Shown here: piece by piece, positions 5,820 through 5,940 of the stretch
Layout of the letters: the number at the start of each line of letters is the position of its first letter
Numbering within the stretch: position 1 is the first letter of the stretch
DNA from: an uncultured Mycoplasmatota bacterium
Lineage (GTDB): Bacteria; Bacillota_I; Bacilli_A; RF39; UBA660
Length of the DNA: 5,940 nucleotides
Assembly: GCA_947572405.1 (NCBI GenBank)
Contig: CANPBV010000081.1
Span: 1 to 5,940, forward strand
Direction: 5' to 3'
Made by a program: the position numbers and the translations under genes
Notes under the pieces: generated by a model
What the model was told of the DNA's origin: nothing
Seen by the model: the letters and a program-made list of their open reading frames with translations, nothing else
Database searches by the model: none

Positions 5820-5940
5820 CACTTTTCATTTCCTCTCTGATAATATCTCTCATATAAATACCGTTAACATCTTCTTTTTCAAGTTCTGTAAAGAAAGCAT
5901 TACGAGCTTCATCATCTCTTATTTTGCGACGTGCATAGTA
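5800..5940 (-). CDS. 3' end of a gene entering from the right, probably DUF3990-family
   Basis: Only the last 46 residues are present, ending with a TGA at 5800-5802. The tail reads YYARRKIRDDEARNAFF and ends IYMRDIIREEMKSDDVRLR. A terminal 'DIIREE.K.DD.RL' just before a MYAYDE-type helix-turn-helix gene is a pattern I associate with DUF3990 proteins, whose N-terminal domain is predicted to be related to ADP-ribosyltransferases. That domain lies outside the window, so the assignment rests on the tail and on gene order. The stop falls 20 bp inside the next gene. Confidence 0.5.
   Translation of the reverse strand, partial: YYARRKIRDDEARNAFFTELEKEDVNGIYMRDIIREEMKSDDVRLR

Overview
The window is AT-rich (very low G+C in the left two thirds). 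Its Shine-Dalgarno sites are of the Gram-positive kind (GAGGGG, AGGTGGGG), and every recognisable gene lies on the minus strand. Gene content and composition point to a low-G+C Firmicute, probably a gut clostridial or Erysipelotrichia-like bacterium. This is inferred from gene families and composition only.

Left part (1-3570): three overlapping minus-strand genes, read right to left as jetA (3570-2143), jetB (2153-1545) and jetC (1558 to beyond base 1). They form a Wadjet-type SMC system: a MukF-like kleisin (JetA), a MukE-like winged-helix partner (JetB) and a MukB/SMC-like ATPase (JetC) with an intact Walker A motif. The window cuts jetC near its hinge. The fourth gene, the JetD nuclease, would be expected further left and is not visible. 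In characterised Wadjet systems JetABC extrudes DNA loops and JetD cuts small circular DNA, giving defence against plasmids. JetA looks most like the DUF5716-type JetA, which I associate with type III Wadjet.

Middle (3571-5183): gene-poor, decayed-looking DNA. The 3571-3897 stretch in front of jetA holds a ribosome binding site, candidate -10 elements, two hairpins and a 14-bp direct repeat. Next comes a 170-codon frame (4410-3898) resembling only the C-terminal part of DUF6119/TIGR04141 proteins, with no ribosome binding site and a stop directly before its ATG. Beyond it, 4859-4605 is a fragment of a DUF1016 (YhcG-like) nuclease-family protein, probably broken. The 4860-5183 stretch has two dyads and no gene.

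Right part (5184-5940): a compositionally richer two-gene unit. The end of a gene entering from the right (5940-5800), probably a DUF3990-family protein, overlaps a helix-turn-helix protein gene (5819-5184). This pair recurs in gut Firmicutes and looks toxin/antitoxin-like.

Together the window reads as part of a defence or accessory island: an apparently intact Wadjet operon beside remnants of two other sporadically distributed families and a probable toxin-regulator pair. I saw no tRNA, rRNA, CRISPR array or insertion sequence.
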